This document shows positions 7,684 through 16,766 of a stretch of DNA of 64,000 bases, piece after piece (position 1 is the stretch's first letter; the number at the start of each line of letters is the position of its first letter). This DNA is from Thermosynechococcaceae cyanobacterium Okahandja (GTDB taxonomy: Bacteria > Cyanobacteriota > Cyanobacteriia > Thermosynechococcales > Thermosynechococcaceae). Position numbers and translations under genes: made by a program. The DNA is taken from the NCBI GenBank assembly GCA_041530395.1, contig CP136945.1:2753283-2817282 (forward strand), written 5' to 3'. The notes under the pieces are model-generated. The model was not told where the DNA came from. It saw nothing but the letters and a program-made list of their open reading frames with translations, and made no database searches.

Positions 7684-9822
7684 ATGGCGACACAGGAGCG
7701 AGAGCAGGTACGCCACCTGTTAGTGCTCGAGGATACGGCGGGTCGGCGGCCAATTTTGCTGGAAGCAGCAACCTATTCGATTGGGCGTGACCCCACGAAC
7801 TCCATTGTTCTGCACTCAAAATTGGTATCCCGTCAGCATGGCTTGTTATTGCGAGTGACCAGTCCCGACACAGAGAGCTATCTGTTTCGGCTCATTGACG
7901 GAGATCTGCAGGGTAAGCGCAGCACCAACGGTATTTTAGTGAATGGCCAGCGAGCGGTTTCCCACGACCTGCGCAGCGGCGACATGATTGTGTTTGGGGG
8001 GGATGTGCGGGCGCGCTACCTGACCCTAACCAACATGACCGATACCGAGTTTAACGACTTTTGCCAAAGTACGGATGTGTTGGGGTTCCTCTCTAAAACC
8101 ACCAACCCCTTTGCCACCCTCGTACCCGAGCATCACGCCAATATTGAAAACTTTAGTGAGGCTGCCCTTGTGCGCTTAGCCTCCTACCCGGAACTAACCC
8201 CCAACCCCATCTTAGAAGTGGATTTAGAGGGGACAGTTACCTACTTAAATCCGGCAGCCGTCATGCAGTTTCGGGATCTGCAGCAACGGCAACTCAGCCA
8301 CCCGTTGTTACTGGGGTTACCCGAACTGGCTCGCTATATGCAGCAAACCCAAGAAAAAGTGCATGTCCGCGAGGTGGAGTACCAACAGCGCATCTATGAG
8401 CAGTCCATTCACTACATCTACGAAAGTGAGTTGATTCGCAGCTATGTGATGGATGTAACCGATCGCAAGCGGGCGGAGGAGCAACTGCGCAACCAAGCGC
8501 GTCGCGAAGCCATTATTAATCGCATTATCCAAGCGATGCGCACCACGCTCGTGGCGGCGGAAGTCTTGCAGATTACGGCGGATCTGTTACTGGAAGTTTT
8601 GGGGTCTAGCCTGTGCCTGATTACCCAAACCACAGCCACCGAGACCTCGACCGCTGCGGCGCACCTTCAACCTGTGCCACCCACGTTGCTGAGCCTGAAT
8701 CGGGCGGTGATTGACATTTATGCGCCCGCATTAACAGCCGGTGAACAGGTGATGCTAGAGACCGAGAGCAGTGACCTTAGCGATTGGCTGCGGCAGCAGT
8801 TGATAAACCAGCGTGTTCAGGCGCTGGTGGTGACCCCCTTAATTTATCTGGGGCAACTGTTGGGGCACATTACCCTGATGGAGGTGGAGAGCGAAACAAA
8901 TGAACGCACCTCCCTTTTTTGGGGCGATGGCCAAAGGTCGCAGGTCACGTTGCCCAAGGGCTGGACGGCTGAGGATGTGAGCCTCGTAAAAACGATTGCG
9001 GATCAGTGTGCAATTGCCATCCACCAAGCGCAGCTATACCAGACCGTTCAGGCGCTAAATGCGGATCTGGAACGGCAGGTGCAGGCGCGGACGGCGGAAT
9101 TAGAGCAAAAAATGCAGGAGCTAGAACGGCTGAATGCCCTCAAGGATGACTTCCTCAGTACGGTTTCCCACGAATTGCGCACCCCCATGGCCAACATGAA
9201 AATGGCCATCCACATGCTCAAGCATTACCCAATGGACGAGCGGCAGCAGCGCTATCTAGATATTCTCAGCAATGAGTGCGCCCGCGAAACAGAACTCATT
9301 AACGATTTGCTGGACTTGCAGCGGCTAGAAGCGGGTCGGAGTCAAATTCAACTGGAGTACATTGATCTGGATACGTGGTTGCCGACCGTCCTCGAGCCGT
9401 TTCGCCACCGGATGCAACAGCGGCAGCAGTGCCTGAAAATTTTGCAGCCTAGCCACTTACCGCCGCTGCGTTCCAATCGTCACTCGCTGGAGCGTATTCT
9501 GGCAGAACTGCTGAACAATGCCTACAAGTACAGTCCGGCAGGGGGGCAAATTACCTTATCGTTGCAACTGTTGGCGGGCGATCGCCTGCAAATTGACGTG
9601 AGTAACCCCTCAGAAATTCCCGACGCAGAACTGCCACGCATTTTTGAAAAGTTCTACCGCGTTCCCAACGCTGATCCGTGGCAGCAGGGGGGCACAGGGC
9701 TGGGTTTGGCCTTAACCCAAAAACTGGTGCAGCAATTACAGGGGGAAATTAGCGTTCGCAGTGGCGGGGGCTACACCACGTTTACCCTTGTTTTTCCGGT
9801 GGCAAAAACGGTTGAGGGTTGA
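7684..9822 (+). CDS. Sensor histidine kinase with FHA, PAS and GAF domains
   Basis: A 712-residue soluble-looking histidine kinase without clear membrane helices. Domain order: FHA at about residues 25-100 (YSIGRDPTNS, SRQH and STNG are the phosphothreonine-binding positions); a PAS-like region near 165-260; GAF near 290-450; a coiled coil; HisKA near 485-550 with phospho-acceptor His in STVSHELRTP; and HATPase with LLNNAYKYSP and GTGLGLALTQ. An FHA domain suggests crosstalk with Ser/Thr kinases, since it binds phosphothreonine. No response regulator is adjacent, so the partner is unknown. The frame opens at ATG 7624; ATG 7684, just before the FHA domain, is preferred, but the earlier start follows a GAGGAG and remains possible. 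Confidence 0.87.
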   Translation: MATQEREQVRHLLVLEDTAGRRPILLEAATYSIGRDPTNSIVLHSKLVSRQHGLLLRVTSPDTESYLFRLIDGDLQGKRSTNGILVNGQRAVSHDLRSGDMIVFGGDVRARYLTLTNMTDTEFNDFCQSTDVLGFLSKTTNPFATLVPEHHANIENFSEAALVRLASYPELTPNPILEVDLEGTVTYLNPAAVMQFRDLQQRQLSHPLLLGLPELARYMQQTQEKVHVREVEYQQRIYEQSIHYIYESELIRSYVMDVTDRKRAEEQLRNQARREAIINRIIQAMRTTLVAAEVLQITADLLLEVLGSSLCLITQTTATETSTAAAHLQPVPPTLLSLNRAVIDIYAPALTAGEQVMLETESSDLSDWLRQQLINQRVQALVVTPLIYLGQLLGHITLMEVESETNERTSLFWGDGQRSQVTLPKGWTAEDVSLVKTIADQCAIAIHQAQLYQTVQALNADLERQVQARTAELEQKMQELERLNALKDDFLSTVSHELRTPMANMKMAIHMLKHYPMDERQQRYLDILSNECARETELINDLLDLQRLEAGRSQIQLEYIDLDTWLPTVLEPFRHRMQQRQQCLKILQPSHLPPLRSNRHSLERILAELLNNAYKYSPAGGQITLSLQLLAGDRLQIDVSNPSEIPDAELPRIFEKFYRVPNADPWQQGGTGLGLALTQKLVQQLQGEISVRSGGGYTTFTLVFPVAKTVEG

Positions 9823-9863
9823 TCCCCGATGATAAAATAGGGTGCTAACATTTTCAGGGTGCC

Positions 9864-10952
9864 ATGACCCTTTCGCGAGTCGCTTTACGTAGCCTACAGC
9901 AAGAGCTAGAGCAGCTATTAGCGCGCTTGGACAGCCACCCCCATGGCGATCTGATCTACCAAGCTCTGCAAACGTTTACCGCCATTGCCGAGGAAGACTT
10001 GGAACGGCTGGACTGGAAAATTCTCCGCTCCTGCCTGCGGGATATGCACCAAGCCCTGCGGGTATTTGCCCCCTACCGCCACACCCGCAAAATTTCCATC
10101 TTCGGCTCGGCACGCACCCCCGATACCGAACCGGTCTATGACATGGCGGTGCGGTTTGCCCAAGCCGCCAGTGCTGCCGGATTTATGATTATTACGGGGG
10201 CGGGCGGCGGCATTATGGAAGCGGGCAATAAAGGCGCTGGCCCGGGAAAGTCCTTTGGCCTCAACATTGAACTGCCCTTTGAGCAGGGGGCTAACCCCTA
10301 TATTGAAGGTGACCCGCGCCTGATTCACTTTAAGTACTTCTTTACCCGCAAGGTGTTTCTGCTCAAGGAAACGGATGCCATTGCCGTCTTTCCGGGGGGC
10401 TTTGGCACCCAAGATGAGGCGTTTGAGTGCTTGACCTTGTGCCAAACGGGTAAGGCACCGCCTACCCCCTTGGTGTTAATGGATGTGCCCGGGGGCACCT
10501 ACTGGCAGCGCTGGGATCAACTCATCCAAGAGGAGTTTTGCCGTGCAGGCCTGATTAACGGTGAAGATCGGGAACTGTATCGCTTCTGCACCAGTGTTGA
10601 GGAGGGGTTAGAGTACCTCAGCGGTTTTTATCGGGTGTATCACTCCTGCCGCTACGTGGGCGATCGCCTCGTGTTGCGCCTGAATCAAGACATTAGCGAT
10701 GCTGCCCTAGGGGAGCTTAACCGCGAGTTTGCCGATATTTTGGTTTCTGGCGCGATTGAGCGCACGCCGCCGTTACCCCGGGAAGTGGAGGATGAGCAAC
10801 CCATCTATCACCCCCTCCTCACCCATACGCTGCACCTGCCACGGCTGATCCTGCACTTTAACCAGCGGGACTACAGCCGTTTATACCAACTCATCCACCG
10901 CCTCAATGGGTTGGCAACGCCAGCCACCACCTATCACCCCGAGCGGAAGTAG
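9864..10952 (+). CDS. LOG family (TIGR00730-like) Rossmann-fold protein
   Basis: A 362-residue protein of the LOG/lysine decarboxylase-like family. The Rossmann core spans about residues 75-250, with IFGSART, ITGAGGGIMEAGNKGA and the signature FPGGFGTQDEAFE (family pattern PGGxGTxxE). Characterised LOG enzymes release free cytokinin bases by cleaving ribose 5-phosphate from nucleotides; bacterial relatives probably hydrolyse nucleotide monophosphates. This is a long version, with about 75 N-terminal and about 110 C-terminal residues outside the core, as in cyanobacterial members. Substrate is unproven. It begins 42 bases after the histidine kinase and may be cotranscribed with it. Its start ATG at 9864 directly follows GGGTGCC, a weak ribosome site. 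Confidence 0.8.
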   Translation: MTLSRVALRSLQQELEQLLARLDSHPHGDLIYQALQTFTAIAEEDLERLDWKILRSCLRDMHQALRVFAPYRHTRKISIFGSARTPDTEPVYDMAVRFAQAASAAGFMIITGAGGGIMEAGNKGAGPGKSFGLNIELPFEQGANPYIEGDPRLIHFKYFFTRKVFLLKETDAIAVFPGGFGTQDEAFECLTLCQTGKAPPTPLVLMDVPGGTYWQRWDQLIQEEFCRAGLINGEDRELYRFCTSVEEGLEYLSGFYRVYHSCRYVGDRLVLRLNQDISDAALGELNREFADILVSGAIERTPPLPREVEDEQPIYHPLLTHTLHLPRLILHFNQRDYSRLYQLIHRLNGLATPATTYHPERK

Positions 10953-10983
10953 GGGTTAGGCCTACGCACCGCAGCGACAACAG

Positions 10984-11010
10984 AGATTGACCAGATTGAT
11001 CAGATTGACC
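10984..11010. repeat. Three tandem 9-bp repeats upstream of purB
   Basis: The unit AGATTGACC occurs three times head to tail; the middle copy has one change (AGATTGATC). It sits 23 bases before the purB start codon, in the 80-base gap after the LOG gene. It may be a direct-repeat regulator site or a simple slippage product. Confidence 0.7.
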
Positions 11011-11032
11011 ATTACGTGTTGATACCACACCC

Positions 11033-12328
11033 ATGATTGAACGTTACACCCTTGCCCCCATGGGGAACCTTTGGACCGATGCCTACAAATTCCAAACGTG
11101 GCTTGATGTGGAACTCGCCGTTTGTGAAGCACAAGCTGAGCTAGGCTATATTCCTGCCGAGGCTGTTGCTGAGATTAAGGCCAAAGCCGCCTTTGAACCG
11201 CAGCGGGTGCTGGAAATTGAGGCGGAGGTGAAGCACGATGTCATTGCCTTCCTCACGAATGTCAATGAAAATGTTGGCGATGCGGGTCGCTACATTCACC
11301 TTGGTTTGACCAGTTCTGATGTGTTGGATACTGGCCTCGCCTTGCAGTTGGTGGCCAGCCTCACGTTACTGCAAGAGCACCTCGAGTATCTGATTCAAGC
11401 GGTGCGCCATCGCGCCCAAGAACATCGCTATACGGTGATGGTGGGGCGCAGCCATGGCATTCATGCGGAACCCATTACGTTTGGCTTTAAGTTGGCTGGC
11501 TGGCTAGCAGAACTGCTGCGTCATCGCGATCGCCTGTGCCAGTTGCAGCGCACGATTGCTGTGGGCAAAATTTCGGGGGCAGTGGGAACCTACGCCAACA
11601 TTGACCCCCGGGTAGAAGCCATTGCCTGCCAAAAGCTAGGCCTGCAACCGGATACGGCTTCAACGCAGGTCATTTCCCGCGATCGCCACGCCGACTATGC
11701 CCAGACCCTTGCCTTGGTGGGGGCCACCCTCGAGCGCTTTGCCGTCGAAATTCGCAACCTGCAGCGCACCGATGTTCTCGAAGTCGAAGAATTTTTCTCG
11801 AAGGGGCAAAAGGGTTCTTCCGCCATGCCCCACAAACGCAACCCGATTCGTTCCGAGCGCTTAACAGGCTTAGCGCGGGTACTGCGGGGCAACGCCATGG
11901 CGGCGCTTGAAAACGTTGCCCTGTGGCATGAGCGGGATATTTCCCACAGTGCGGTGGAGCGGGTGATTCTGCCCGACAGTTCCATCCTGTGCCACTTTAT
12001 GCTGGTTGAGATGACCGACCTGATTCAACATCTACAGGTCTATCCCGAGAATATGCGCCGCAATATGAACTGCTACGGCGGCGTGATCTTTAGTCAGCGG
12101 GTGTTGCTGGCACTGGTGGAAAAAGGGCTGAGTCGCGAAGCGGCCTATGCCCTAGTGCAAAAACATGCCCATGCGGCCTGGAACCGCAGCGACGGCGACT
12201 TTGCTGCCAACCTCAAAAACGACCCAGCGGTGTTGCAGTACCTCAGTGTTGCCGAGCTAGAGGCCTGTTTTAACCCCGAGCACCACCTCAAACACCTTGA
12301 AGAAATTTACCAGCGCCTGAGCATTTGA
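11033..12328 (+). CDS. purB: Adenylosuccinate lyase
   Basis: A 431-residue fumarase/aspartase-superfamily enzyme that splits fumarate from SAICAR and from adenylosuccinate, acting twice in purine synthesis. The signature loop GSSAMPHKRNP is at about residues 262-272 and supplies the mobile catalytic Ser. The other catalytic site segments are SHGIHAEP near 140 and TSSDVLDTG near 94. Length is standard for the bacterial short form. Start ATG 11033 gives MIERYTL, the usual N-terminus. It is convergent with rlmD, with a gap of only seven bases, so the two transcripts must overlap or share a bidirectional stop. Confidence 0.95.
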   Translation: MIERYTLAPMGNLWTDAYKFQTWLDVELAVCEAQAELGYIPAEAVAEIKAKAAFEPQRVLEIEAEVKHDVIAFLTNVNENVGDAGRYIHLGLTSSDVLDTGLALQLVASLTLLQEHLEYLIQAVRHRAQEHRYTVMVGRSHGIHAEPITFGFKLAGWLAELLRHRDRLCQLQRTIAVGKISGAVGTYANIDPRVEAIACQKLGLQPDTASTQVISRDRHADYAQTLALVGATLERFAVEIRNLQRTDVLEVEEFFSKGQKGSSAMPHKRNPIRSERLTGLARVLRGNAMAALENVALWHERDISHSAVERVILPDSSILCHFMLVEMTDLIQHLQVYPENMRRNMNCYGGVIFSQRVLLALVEKGLSREAAYALVQKHAHAAWNRSDGDFAANLKNDPAVLQYLSVAELEACFNPEHHLKHLEEIYQRLSI

Positions 12329-12335
12329 GGAGGAG

Positions 12336-13685
12336 CTAGGGAGCGCTCAGGAGGGCTATGGTTTCCACGTGCGCCGTCTGGGGAAACATATCCAGCGGCT
12401 GAACCTTGAGGAGGTGGTAGCCACCGGCTGCGCACAGATACCCTAAATCTCGCGCCAAGGTGGCGGGATGACAACTCACATAGACAATGCGCGGCGGTCG
12501 CTGTTCTAAAATGGCTGCAAGAACGGCGCGATCGCACCCTTTGCGGGGCGGATCCAGCAGGATCACATCAACAGCCTGCCGCCATTGGGGCAGCCACTCT
12601 TCGGCAGCCGCACAAATAAATTCGGTATTGGTTAAGCCATTGTGGCGGGCGGTGGCGATCGCTTGGATCACGGAGTCAGCGTGGCACTCAACCCCTGTGA
12701 CCCGACCGGCTAAGCGCGCCAAGGGCAGGCTCAGGGTGCCAATGCCGCAGTACAAATCTAGTAGGTGCTCTGTGCCCCTTAACCCTAGCCAATCCCGCAG
12801 AATTTCAATCAGCCGCTCTGCTTGGGCGGTGTTGACCTGAAAAAACGTGGTCGCGCCAATGTGAAATTCAACCCCCGCCAGAATTTCCCGCAGGTACGAT
12901 CGCCCCGCCAACACCTGAGTGTAGTGGCCAAAGATGCGATTGCCCCGCTGGGAATTGAAGTTCACGCAGACCCCCACCACATCGGCAAACTGCTCGTACC
13001 AGCGCTGGGCTTGCGCCGGAACGTCCGGGGGCAGTTCCCCCGCCAACACTAGGGTAATCAGTTGTTCACCCGTGCGCTGACCAATGCGCAACCCCAGATG
13101 ACGAAACCCGGGGGCTGCCGTCGTTTCATCGTAAATGGGCCATGGGTGCAAATCCGCTTTAATAGTGGCCAACAGCGGATTGAGGCGCGGGTCTTGCACC
13201 GGACATTGGTTGAGGTTGACAATGCGGTGCGAGCCTTTTTGATAGTAGCCCGCCACAACTTGGCCATGGCGGCGACCCAAGGGGTAGGTCACTTTGTTGC
13301 GATAGCCTAAGGGAGCCGGAGCGGCCACAATGGGGAAAAAGGTTTGTGGCTGTACCTGAGCAATGCGGGCGATCGCCCCGTGGACAAGTTCTTCTTTAGC
13401 GGCTAACTGGGTGGGATAGTCCACACACTGCCACTGGCAACCGCCACACTTGTCCGCCACAATACAGGCAGACCGCACCCGGGCGGGCGAAGGGGCAAGA
13501 ACTTCTAGGAGGACGCTGTGGGCGTACTGGGGTTTGACGTGTTGCAGGCGCACCCGCAGGCGATCGCCCGGAACCGCATCGGGCACAAACACGACCCGAC
13601 CTTGCCAACGCCCCACACCACTCCCCGTATGGTTCAGGGTGTCAATGGTTAACTCTAGGACTGCACCCTGTTGCCAAGTACTCAT
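12336..13685 (-). CDS. rlmD: 23S rRNA (uracil-C5)-methyltransferase, RlmD/RumA type
   Basis: A 449-residue TRAM-domain RNA methyltransferase. The N-terminal TRAM beta-barrel covers about residues 1-60. An iron-sulfur Cys set follows, including KCGGCQWQC near 83-92. The C-terminal SAM domain has LLDLYCGIGTLSLPLA, the DPPRKGCD motif, and the catalytic Cys in VYVSCHPATLARD. These define the class that makes 5-methyluridine in 23S rRNA (U1939 in E. coli); cyanobacterial members may instead modify U747 or both. The frame begins with a TTG nine bases earlier; ATG 13685 is preferred. Confidence 0.88.
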   Translation of the reverse strand: MSTWQQGAVLELTIDTLNHTGSGVGRWQGRVVFVPDAVPGDRLRVRLQHVKPQYAHSVLLEVLAPSPARVRSACIVADKCGGCQWQCVDYPTQLAAKEELVHGAIARIAQVQPQTFFPIVAAPAPLGYRNKVTYPLGRRHGQVVAGYYQKGSHRIVNLNQCPVQDPRLNPLLATIKADLHPWPIYDETTAAPGFRHLGLRIGQRTGEQLITLVLAGELPPDVPAQAQRWYEQFADVVGVCVNFNSQRGNRIFGHYTQVLAGRSYLREILAGVEFHIGATTFFQVNTAQAERLIEILRDWLGLRGTEHLLDLYCGIGTLSLPLARLAGRVTGVECHADSVIQAIATARHNGLTNTEFICAAAEEWLPQWRQAVDVILLDPPRKGCDRAVLAAILEQRPPRIVYVSCHPATLARDLGYLCAAGGYHLLKVQPLDMFPQTAHVETIALLSAP

Positions 13686-13858
13686 ACCGGTCAAGAACGT
13701 TACGCCTAGTTAAAAAAGCCACGGCAAGCTCTATTTTCGCTGCTATACTGCAAGCGGTGCAATCAGCAGCTTGTGTGGCGCTCCCCACTGGGGGGCAGCA
13801 CGGCCATCAAACACACTGCCGCTGCCCATTTTGCTTGTATTTCTGGAGTTGATCGATC

Positions 13859-14383
13859 ATGCTTAAGCGTCTTTCGCCTTGGTTCGTTGCTCTGGCGCTG
13901 CCCATGGGGGCAATGGTGATGACACCGGCCAAAGCAGCCAACTACGTCTCAATTACCTACGGCCCTTTTCAGCGCTCGTTTCCGATGTCGGAGCTAGAAG
14001 AGTACGTTGCTACTCAGCAGGCAACGGGGGAATTCCGCGCCTTGATGCGCCTTGTCCCCAAAGATGACCAAGCGAAGCTCATAGAATTCTTGGGTATGAG
14101 GCTACCCTTCAATGTTGTGCAGGTGAATGGCATCCTCAATAGCCCCATTGGTAAAGACCTATTGAAGCAATTTTCCCAAGTTACTATCCGTCGCGATAAG
14201 GCCGGGGAAGTGGCGCTGCGGGGCGCAATGCTGACGGCGGCCTCCTCCCCCGAAGGCTTGAGTATGATGTCCTTCCTGAAAAACTATCCGGCAGAGACGA
14301 TTAACCTTGACTTGAGGAAGCTCAACCGGATGCTCAAGGATCAGAGCGGCCTGATGGGGATGCTGGGGAACCTGCGCCCCTAG
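13859..14383 (+). CDS. Exported DUF1400 domain protein
   Basis: A 174-residue exported protein. The signal peptide covers about residues 1-26 and ends at AKA. The mature part (GPFQRSFPMSELEEYVATQQ, then helical segments) has the look of the cyanobacterial DUF1400 domain. That domain is often found in front of an alpha/beta hydrolase; here it stands alone because the frame stops after about 145 mature residues. No catalytic residues of a hydrolase are present, so no enzyme activity is assigned. It has its own upstream region (13695-13858) with no other gene. A ribosome site is not obvious beyond TGGAG at 13842-13846. Confidence 0.7.
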   Translation: MLKRLSPWFVALALPMGAMVMTPAKAANYVSITYGPFQRSFPMSELEEYVATQQATGEFRALMRLVPKDDQAKLIEFLGMRLPFNVVQVNGILNSPIGKDLLKQFSQVTIRRDKAGEVALRGAMLTAASSPEGLSMMSFLKNYPAETINLDLRKLNRMLKDQSGLMGMLGNLRP

Positions 14384-14516
14384 GGGGGTGTCCTTAAAAC
14401 TATGGCAATGGGTGGACAATGGGGGTGTGGCGGTGTTGCACCCCTGTTTTTATCGGCATTCTCAGCCGCAACCCGTATCATGGTAGGGTTGGCTCATAGG
14501 CACGACGGCAGACGCT

Positions 14517-15053
14517 ATGGTTCTTTCGCGTCAATATCCGCCACCCTTACCCCTTGCGCAACCTTGGCGACGGGCGATCGCCACCAGTATTGACTTTCTG
14601 GCAATCTGGCTTACAAGTGTGTTTGCCATTAGCCCGGGGGCAGCCATTCAATGGGGGCAACTGTTTGTCTTTGCGGTGGTGTGGTGGCTACTGCGGGTGG
14701 CGATGGTGAACCGCAATAAGGGGCAAAGCCCGGGGCACTGGCTGATGAATGTGCGCCTACTCGATGGGCGCGATCGCACCCCTGATTTGCTTTCCCTGAG
14801 CAAGCGGGAGTTAGTACTCGGTGCCTGCGCTCTGCTGGCCTTGGTGGGGGTAGAAGCCTATGGCATTAATTTTGCCCTGATTATTTTGCTGACCCCCCTA
14901 GCAGTGGACTGTAGCCTCGCATGGATTGACGAGGAGCACCGCACCCTCCACGATCGTGTGGGTGGCACGAAAGCCTACCGCTGCCGCCGTGGCTTTTATC
15001 TGGATCAGAAGCTGATTGAAATTGTAACTAAAATCCGCAAGGATGTGCGATAA
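14517..15053 (+). CDS. RDD family membrane protein
   Basis: A 178-residue integral membrane protein of the RDD family. The family takes its name from conserved Arg and Asp residues: here Arg in PWRRAIATSIDF with the first helix at about residues 20-42, a second helix at 45-63, and a third near 95-120, then a DR pair in TLHDRVGGTKAY. Function of most RDD proteins is unknown; some transport compatible solutes or Na+. Nothing here narrows the substrate. The next gene, rpmG, starts 35 bases later on the same strand, so cotranscription is possible. Confidence 0.8.
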   Translation: MVLSRQYPPPLPLAQPWRRAIATSIDFLAIWLTSVFAISPGAAIQWGQLFVFAVVWWLLRVAMVNRNKGQSPGHWLMNVRLLDGRDRTPDLLSLSKRELVLGACALLALVGVEAYGINFALIILLTPLAVDCSLAWIDEEHRTLHDRVGGTKAYRCRRGFYLDQKLIEIVTKIRKDVR

Positions 15054-15088
15054 TTAGAGATCGGCTCACTGGATAGATAGGCAAGATC

Positions 15089-15283
15089 ATGGCTAAAGCA
15101 AAAGGTGCCAGAATTATTATCACCCTCGAGTGCACGGAGTGCCGCACCAACCCTGCCCAGCGCTCACCCGGGGTTTCCCGTTATACCACCACCAAAAATC
15201 GGCGCACCACCACGGGTCGCCTAGAACTGAAAAAATTCTGCCCCCACTGCAACAAGCATACGATTCACAAAGAAATTAAGTAG
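15089..15283 (+). CDS. rpmG: 50S ribosomal protein L33
   Basis: A 64-residue ribosomal protein with the bL33 core: [13 protein letters not shown] near residue 8, the [22 protein letters not shown] stretch (partly quoted: [12 protein letters not shown]), and two CxxC pairs (CTEC and CPHC) that can bind zinc. It is therefore the zinc-containing C+ form. It sits on the 50S subunit near the E site. The partner gene rpsR follows after 36 bases, the usual cyanobacterial and plastid order. A zinc-uptake operon lies just downstream, but a regulatory link is not shown. Confidence 0.96.
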   Translation: MAKAKGARIIITLECTECRTNPAQRSPGVSRYTTTKNRRTTTGRLELKKFCPHCNKHTIHKEIK

Positions 15284-15319
15284 TCCAGAGTAGCGCACTA
15301 GGGTTAAGGAACAATAGCT

Positions 15320-15535
15320 ATGGCATTTTATCGGCGACGTATTTCTCCCATTGCCCCCGGCGACCCCATTGATTATAAGGATGTGGATTTGCTGCGGCGA
15401 TTCATTACCGAGCGGGGTAAAATTCTGCCGCGGCGGGTGACCGGCTTGACGGCCAAGCAACAACGGCAACTGGCGGTGGCCATTAAGCGGGCGCGGGTCA
15501 TGGCGCTGCTGCCCTTCCTCAACGTCGAAGGCTAA
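15320..15535 (+). CDS. rpsR: 30S ribosomal protein S18
   Basis: A 71-residue bS18 protein of the small subunit platform, where it pairs with bS6. The core [21 protein letters not shown] (partly quoted: [13 protein letters not shown]) and the [20 protein letters not shown] helix are typical. Start ATG 15320 gives [11 protein letters not shown], a normal N-terminus. Transcription of rpmG-rpsR almost certainly ends at the hairpin at 15574-15598. Confidence 0.96.
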   Translation: MAFYRRRISPIAPGDPIDYKDVDLLRRFITERGKILPRRVTGLTAKQQRQLAVAIKRARVMALLPFLNVEG

Positions 15536-15573
15536 ACCATTCTCCTGTCTGGGGAAATAATTCCACTGGGAGG

Positions 15574-15598
15574 GGGGGACGCGGAGTCCCCCTTTTTT
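15574..15598 (+). terminator. Rho-independent terminator of rpmG-rpsR
   Basis: A GGGGGAC / GTCCCCC stem of seven base pairs (15574-15580 with 15586-15592) around a short GCGGA loop is followed by six T residues. It lies 38 bases after the rpsR stop. Confidence 0.9.
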
Positions 15599-15633
15599 GT
15601 TGGCCGGATTCCCTTGCCCTTTGAGGATTTATG

Positions 15634-15659
15634 TGATAATAATGAGAATGGTTATCATT
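15634..15659. promoter_or_regulatory. Candidate Zur-type operator before znuA
   Basis: The stretch contains AATGAGAA-TGG-TTATCATT (15641-15659), an 8-3-8 inverted repeat matching at seven of eight positions. A further TGATAAT on the left makes an overlapping half site. Such TGATAA/TTATCA boxes are the form bound by Fur-family repressors, and Zur is the expected one because the next gene is a zinc-binding lipoprotein. It lies 14-39 bases before the znuA start, where a bound repressor would block transcription. Confidence 0.65.
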
Positions 15660-15672
15660 CACTTATTATGGT

Positions 15673-16761
15673 ATGGGATGCAAGCCTTGGGGACAACGAC
15701 GTTGCTGGCGGCGATCGCTGGGGCGGGTACTGGTGATGGGTGTGCTGTTGGCTGGTTGTGCCCCCACTGAAACGGCGGACACGGACGTTCCGGCAGAACC
15801 GGTTGCGGCGCCGCGGTTGGCGGTGGTGACCACATTTTTGCCGATGACGGCCTTTACCAAAGCAGTGGTAGGCGATCGCGCCACGGTGACCCAGTTAGTG
15901 CCTGCGAATGTTGACCCCCACGATTTTCAGGCGCGGCCACAGGATGTGCAGGCGGTGGCTCAGGCGGCGGTACTGGTGAAAAACGGCCTTGAGATAGAAA
16001 CATTTTTAGAGGGTCTGATTAAGAACGCCAATAATCCGAACCTCACCGTCATTGATAGCAGTGTAGGCGTGGCTACCCTTGCTCACGAGGAGGACAAGGC
16101 TCACAGCCACGATCACGATCATGAACACGGCCACAAGGAGGCGCATGATCATGAGCACCGCCATGGTGAGTTCAACCCCCACATCTGGCTGGATCCGGTG
16201 CGAGCCATCCAACAGGTGGAAACTATCCGCGATGGCCTGACGGCGGTGGATGCTGAAGGGGCGGCAACCTATGCAGCCAATGCGGCAGCCTTTATTAAGC
16301 AGTTACGGGCACTGGATGCAGAAGCCCGTGCCCAACTTGCGCCCTTTGCGGGGAAAACCTTTGTGGTCTATCACGACCTCGCGCCCTATTTTGCCGAGCG
16401 GTACAATCTAAAGGCTGAGTTTTTGGTGGGTGTACCGGAAGCCAGTCCGGCACCAGAGGATGTGCGGCGGGTGATGGCGGCGGTACAAACGAGCCAACTG
16501 AAAACCCTCCTTACCGAACCTGGCCAAGAGGAGGTTTTTGCCAGCCTTGCCAAGGATATGGGGGTGAGCGTGAGCGTGTTTGACCCCTTAGAAACAGCGT
16601 CTAGTGCGGCTGACCTCACGCCGGCGTATTTTCTGGCGACGATGCGGCAAAACATCCGTAATTTGGCGGCTGCCTTTGGTGCGCGAACTCAAGCCTATCG
16701 TTCCAGAGGGTCGGTGGCGGTTGTCTGGCCGGTAGCAGCGCTCTCGTTTGTGTATCCCTAA
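15673..16761 (+). CDS. znuA: Zinc ABC transporter substrate-binding lipoprotein
   Basis: A 362-residue cluster A-I metal-binding protein. The N-terminus (residues 1-29) is a lipoprotein signal ending in LLAGC. The binding-site ligands expected for ZnuA are visible: His in NVDPHDFQ, His in NPHIWLDP, His in VVYHDLAPYF and Asp near SVFDPLE. Between the first two lies a histidine-rich loop (about residues 140-170, HSHDHDHEHGHKE) that marks zinc rather than manganese transporters. It captures Zn2+ in the periplasm and delivers it to the permease. A Zur-type box lies upstream, so repression by zinc is likely. The ABC ATPase gene starts five bases after its stop. Confidence 0.9.
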   Translation: MGCKPWGQRRCWRRSLGRVLVMGVLLAGCAPTETADTDVPAEPVAAPRLAVVTTFLPMTAFTKAVVGDRATVTQLVPANVDPHDFQARPQDVQAVAQAAVLVKNGLEIETFLEGLIKNANNPNLTVIDSSVGVATLAHEEDKAHSHDHDHEHGHKEAHDHEHRHGEFNPHIWLDPVRAIQQVETIRDGLTAVDAEGAATYAANAAAFIKQLRALDAEARAQLAPFAGKTFVVYHDLAPYFAERYNLKAEFLVGVPEASPAPEDVRRVMAAVQTSQLKTLLTEPGQEEVFASLAKDMGVSVSVFDPLETASSAADLTPAYFLATMRQNIRNLAAAFGARTQAYRSRGSVAVVWPVAALSFVYP

Positions 16762-16766
16762 ACCCC

